Assembly (NCBI RefSeq): GCF_900188275.1
Contig: NZ_FZNY01000006.1
Location: forward strand, 248,001-312,000
DNA: 64,000 bases
From: Dokdonia pacifica
Lineage (GTDB): Bacteria; Bacteroidota; Bacteroidia; Flavobacteriales; Flavobacteriaceae
Direction: 5' to 3'
Part shown: positions 61,501-64,000 of the stretch, piece by piece
Layout of the letters: the number at the start of each line of letters is the position of its first letter
Numbering within the stretch: position 1 is the first letter of the stretch
Position numbers and translations under genes: made by a program
Notes under the pieces: generated by a model
Databases searched by the model: none
Told to the model about the DNA's origin: nothing
The model's input: the letters and a program-made list of their open reading frames with translations, nothing else

Positions 61501-63528
61501 CTAAATAAGTCCCGCTCTCCTAAGTAAAGCATCAGGTTGAGGTTCTTGCCCTCTAAATCGTTTGTATAACGTCATTGGGTTTTCTGTACCTCCTTTGGAT
61601 AATACATGCTCCTTAAATTTTTGAGCTATCTCTTTATTGAAAATACCGTGTTCTTTAAAATATTCAAAAGCATCGGCATCCAATACTTCTGCCCATTTAT
61701 AGCTATAATATCCAGAAGAGTATCCTCCTTGGAAAATATGAGAAAATGAAGTACTCATACACGTTTCAGGAGTTGGAGGGTATAAACTCGTTTCAGAAAA
61801 AGCTGTTGTTTCAAATGCTTTTACATCGGTAATAGCAGATGGGTTTTGACTATGCCATGCCATATCCATCAGTCCAAAACTCAGTTGACGTAAGGTTTGC
61901 ATTCCTTCTTGAAAGGTAGCAGAATCTTTTATTTTCTGAATCAGTTCCATGGGGATTACTTCCCCAGTTTCGTAATGTGTTGCAAATAATTCTAAAGCTT
62001 CTTTTTCATAACACCAGTTTTCTAATACTTGACTCGGAAGTTCTACAAAATCCCAGTACACAGAAGTGCCAGATAGGCTAGGGTAGGTAGTATTGGCAAG
62101 CATTCCGTGTAATCCGTGTCCAAACTCATGGAATAAAGTGGTGACCTCTCCAAAAGTAAGTAAGGAAGGTTTGCTTGGCGTAGAAGGAGTAAAATTACAT
62201 ACGTTAGATACATGAGGACGTTCATTAATCCCATCCTTCATCATTTGTGATTTAAAAGATGTCATCCAGGCGCCACCACGTTTTCCTTTACGCGGATGGA
62301 AATCTGCATAAAATAAAGAGATAAAATTCCCATCTGCATCTAGTACATGGTATGTTTTTACTTCTTCGTGATATGTATCTACATTAAATACTTCTTCAAA
62401 TTGAAGCCCAAATAGTTTTTGAGCTACGGTAAATACACCAGCAATGACATTTTCTAATTTGAAGTACGGTTTTAATTGCTCGTCATCCAGATTAAATAAT
62501 TTTTGCTTTAGTTTTTCAGAATAATAAGAACCATCCCATTTTTCTAATTGTTCAATGTTGTCTTCCGCTTTCGCGAAATTTTCTAACTGAGCAAACTCTC
62601 GCTGTGCTGCAGGTTTTGCTTTTTCCAATAATGTGTTTAGGAACGCAATGACTTTACTAGGCGTTTCTGCCATACGTTCTTCTAATACAAAATGTGCATG
62701 GGTTTCATACCCAAGAAGATTCGCACGTTCATGTCTTAATTGAACAATTTCTAGTACATTTTTTTGATTGTCATGCTCATTTCCTTTAAAAGCTTTGCTT
62801 CCAAAAGCAATAGAGAGTTCTTTACGTAATGCTCTATTGGTAGCATATTTCATAAATGGAATATAACTTGGGTAATCTAATGTAATCACCCATCCTTCTT
62901 TATCTCTGCTCTTAGCTGCACTTGCAGCGGCTTCTTTAGCGCTTTCTGGTAACCCCTCTAGATCGCTTTCATCTGTAAGATGTAATTCATACGCATTTGT
63001 TTCTGCCAATACATTTTCACCAAACGTAAGTTTTAATTTTGCTAAAGATGCATCTATTTCTCTCAGTCTAGATTTCTTGTCTTCAGCTAAGTTTGCGCCA
63101 TTGCGCGCAAAACTTTTATATCTTTTCTCAAGAAGAGTTTGCGCTTCTACAGATAGCGTAAGAGTATCTTTTTGATCATATACATGCTTTATACGAGCAA
63201 ACAATTGTTCGTTAAGCGTGATGTCATTTCCAAATTCAGAAAGTAATGGAGATACTTCTTGTGCTATTTTTTGAATGTGATCATTCGTTTCGGCACTATT
63301 CAAATTAAAAAATACACTAGAAATACGATCTAATTGTGCCCCTGCATAATCAAGTGCTACAACGGTATTTTCAAATGTAGGTGTATCTGTATTATTTGTA
63401 ATCGTATCTATTTCTTCTCTAGCCATGGTAATGGCTGTTTCAAATGCAGGCTTAAAATGTTCATTTTTAATACTTGAAAAAGGAGCTTCGTTAAAAGGAA
63501 GTAAGAGTGGATTATCAGCTATGTTCAT
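61501..63528 (-). CDS. M3-family oligopeptidase (Dcp/PrlC-like)
   Basis: A 675-aa zinc metallopeptidase: HEFGHGLHGM with H467, E468 and H471, upstream FHPRKGKRGGAWMTSFKSQM, downstream SVYWDFVELPSQVLENW and a late Tyr-rich substrate region (IFQGGYSSGYYSYKWAEVLD, DAFEYF). No signal peptide, so it degrades small peptides in the cytoplasm. The C-terminal LYKRFRGQEPQPDALLRRAG is the family end. A partial palindrome (62566-62578) is read as NFAKAED. Confidence 0.95.
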   Translation of the reverse strand: MNIADNPLLLPFNEAPFSSIKNEHFKPAFETAITMAREEIDTITNNTDTPTFENTVVALDYAGAQLDRISSVFFNLNSAETNDHIQKIAQEVSPLLSEFGNDITLNEQLFARIKHVYDQKDTLTLSVEAQTLLEKRYKSFARNGANLAEDKKSRLREIDASLAKLKLTFGENVLAETNAYELHLTDESDLEGLPESAKEAAASAAKSRDKEGWVITLDYPSYIPFMKYATNRALRKELSIAFGSKAFKGNEHDNQKNVLEIVQLRHERANLLGYETHAHFVLEERMAETPSKVIAFLNTLLEKAKPAAQREFAQLENFAKAEDNIEQLEKWDGSYYSEKLKQKLFNLDDEQLKPYFKLENVIAGVFTVAQKLFGLQFEEVFNVDTYHEEVKTYHVLDADGNFISLFYADFHPRKGKRGGAWMTSFKSQMMKDGINERPHVSNVCNFTPSTPSKPSLLTFGEVTTLFHEFGHGLHGMLANTTYPSLSGTSVYWDFVELPSQVLENWCYEKEALELFATHYETGEVIPMELIQKIKDSATFQEGMQTLRQLSFGLMDMAWHSQNPSAITDVKAFETTAFSETSLYPPTPETCMSTSFSHIFQGGYSSGYYSYKWAEVLDADAFEYFKEHGIFNKEIAQKFKEHVLSKGGTENPMTLYKRFRGQEPQPDALLRRAGLI
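62566..62578. repeat. Partial genome palindrome inside the M3 peptidase gene
   Basis: CGCTTTCGCGAAA keeps the left arm and centre; translated FAKA on the minus strand. Confidence 0.7.
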
Positions 63529-63760
63529 AATAAGCGGATTTAAAATATAATTTAATTGTGTGTTTCGTCGATGTTTTTGCGTATTTCATCTGTTTTTAGA
63601 TAATGGTAGTCAGACTTTTTCATGAGTTCTGTAGCTACATAATATCTTTGACGTGAGTTTTAGTGAGAATTCCCCAATTCAATGTAAAAACATAAGGTTT
63701 GATACTATTTAGGATGGTTAATAAATACAAATTCAATACCCCAACGTTACATTGATTGAT

Positions 63761-63788
63761 AAAAGGCCACTCGGAGGAGTGGTCTTTT
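63761..63788 (-). terminator. Rho-independent terminator of purE
   Basis: AAAAGGCCACTC (63761-63772) pairs with GAGTGGTCTTTT (63777-63788) with one G-T pair; it directly abuts the purE stop on the minus strand. Confidence 0.82.
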
Positions 63789-64000
63789 TTATTTTAGACT
63801 TTTAGCCCCGTCAATCACTTTTTGTTTTAGTTCTTCTTTATAGGTCATAATTCTATCTTGTATTTCAGTATTTGTTGCTCCCAAAATTTGAGCAGCTAGA
63901 ATACCTGCGTTTTGAGCTCCATCTAAAGCTACAGTTGCTACAGGAACACCACCAGGCATTTGTAAGATAGACAATACAGAATCCCATCCATCTATAGAAT
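63789..64000 (-). CDS. purE: N5-carboxyaminoimidazole ribonucleotide mutase (partial, 5' end outside window)
   Basis: Only the last 70 or so residues are in the window; the frame is open to the edge, so the internal Met at 63974 is not the start. The sequence ([40 protein letters not shown]) is the conserved C-terminal part of PurE, which moves the carboxylate from N5-CAIR to CAIR in purine synthesis. Confidence 0.9.
   Translation of the reverse strand, partial: SIDGWDSVLSILQMPGGVPVATVALDGAQNAGILAAQILGATNTEIQDRIMTYKEELKQKVIDGAKSLK

Noticed and set aside
63552-63623. Short minus-strand frame of 23 codons (MKKSDYHYLKTDEIRKNIDE) between the M3 peptidase and purE
   Set aside because: It reads like protein and the open frame extends a few codons upstream, but it is too short with no promoter or homology evidence; possibly a gene remnant.

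Overview
The window is chromosomal DNA from an AT-rich marine-type flavobacterium (phylum Bacteroidota). The evidence is a SusC/SusD pair, the type IX secretion and gliding genes gldJ-porU-porV, a C-terminal secretion-type domain on PorU, an FG-GAP/ASPIC lipoprotein, the split pdhA/pdhC arrangement, and several promoter elements of the Bacteroidota form TAnnTTTG. A 20-bp palindrome, TACGCTTTCGCGAAAGCGTA, recurs about 14 times, mostly inside genes. I suspect a Dokdonia-like genus, but this is a guess. No insertion sequence, prophage, CRISPR array or rRNA was seen.

Region 1 (1-1981): the start of a carboxypeptidase-regulatory-domain secreted protein cut by the window edge, and a secreted hypothetical protein.

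Region 2 (1982-21643) is the most interesting part. It is a galactoside-utilisation locus: galE, a vSGLT-like sodium/sugar symporter, a single ORF fusing glycerol kinase (GlpK) to FAD glycerol-3-phosphate dehydrogenase (GlpD), a GH36 alpha-galactosidase without signal peptide, an FG-GAP/ASPIC lipoprotein, susD and susC, all on the minus strand. A GntR-family regulator follows, then galK and galT on the plus strand. The set would take an alpha-galactosyl-glycerol through outer-membrane import, inner-membrane symport, cytoplasmic hydrolysis to galactose plus glycerol, the Leloir pathway, and glycerol to dihydroxyacetone phosphate. Floridoside, the main soluble photosynthate of many red algae, or isofloridoside is the natural candidate. 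No polysaccharidase and no glycerol facilitator is present, which fits a small substrate cleaved inside the cell. The same 15-bp site TACTTT-N3-AAAGTA overlaps the -7 elements predicted for susC and for the regulator, giving a testable regulon.

Region 3 (21674-33375): tRNA-Val, murF, gldJ, porU, porV, cdd, and pdhA-pdhC with a good promoter in front of pdhA.

Region 4 (33507-44888): a secreted hypothetical, an M28 peptidase, an SDR, an unrecognised 249-aa protein, a flavodoxin-like reductase, a small cysteine-rich peptide with a GG leader, two membrane/lipoprotein genes (one apparently lacking an AUG/GUG/UUG start for a conserved-looking N-terminus), a DUF4349 lipoprotein, a SprT-like protein, mannose-1-phosphate guanylyltransferase, a DUF389 protein, and an MlaF/MlaE-type transporter pair.

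Region 5 (44963-52958): alkaline phosphatase, a family 2 glycosyltransferase, a KAS III-like enzyme, glycine decarboxylase gcvP, a UbiA-like membrane protein, and an ECF sigma factor with a small HxxxCxxC zinc protein that looks like its anti-sigma factor.

Region 6 (53146-57832): a GbsR/MarR regulator and an eight-gene operon of five small membrane proteins, a SAM methyltransferase, a TIGR01777 epimerase and an SRPBCC protein. Matching TTTCA-N8-TGAAA sites lie in front of both the regulator and the operon.

Region 7 (58057-64000): a glycosyltransferase, an AraC-type regulator, a secreted two-domain protein, an M3 metallopeptidase and the 3' end of purE. No stretch without a gene exceeds 300 bases.
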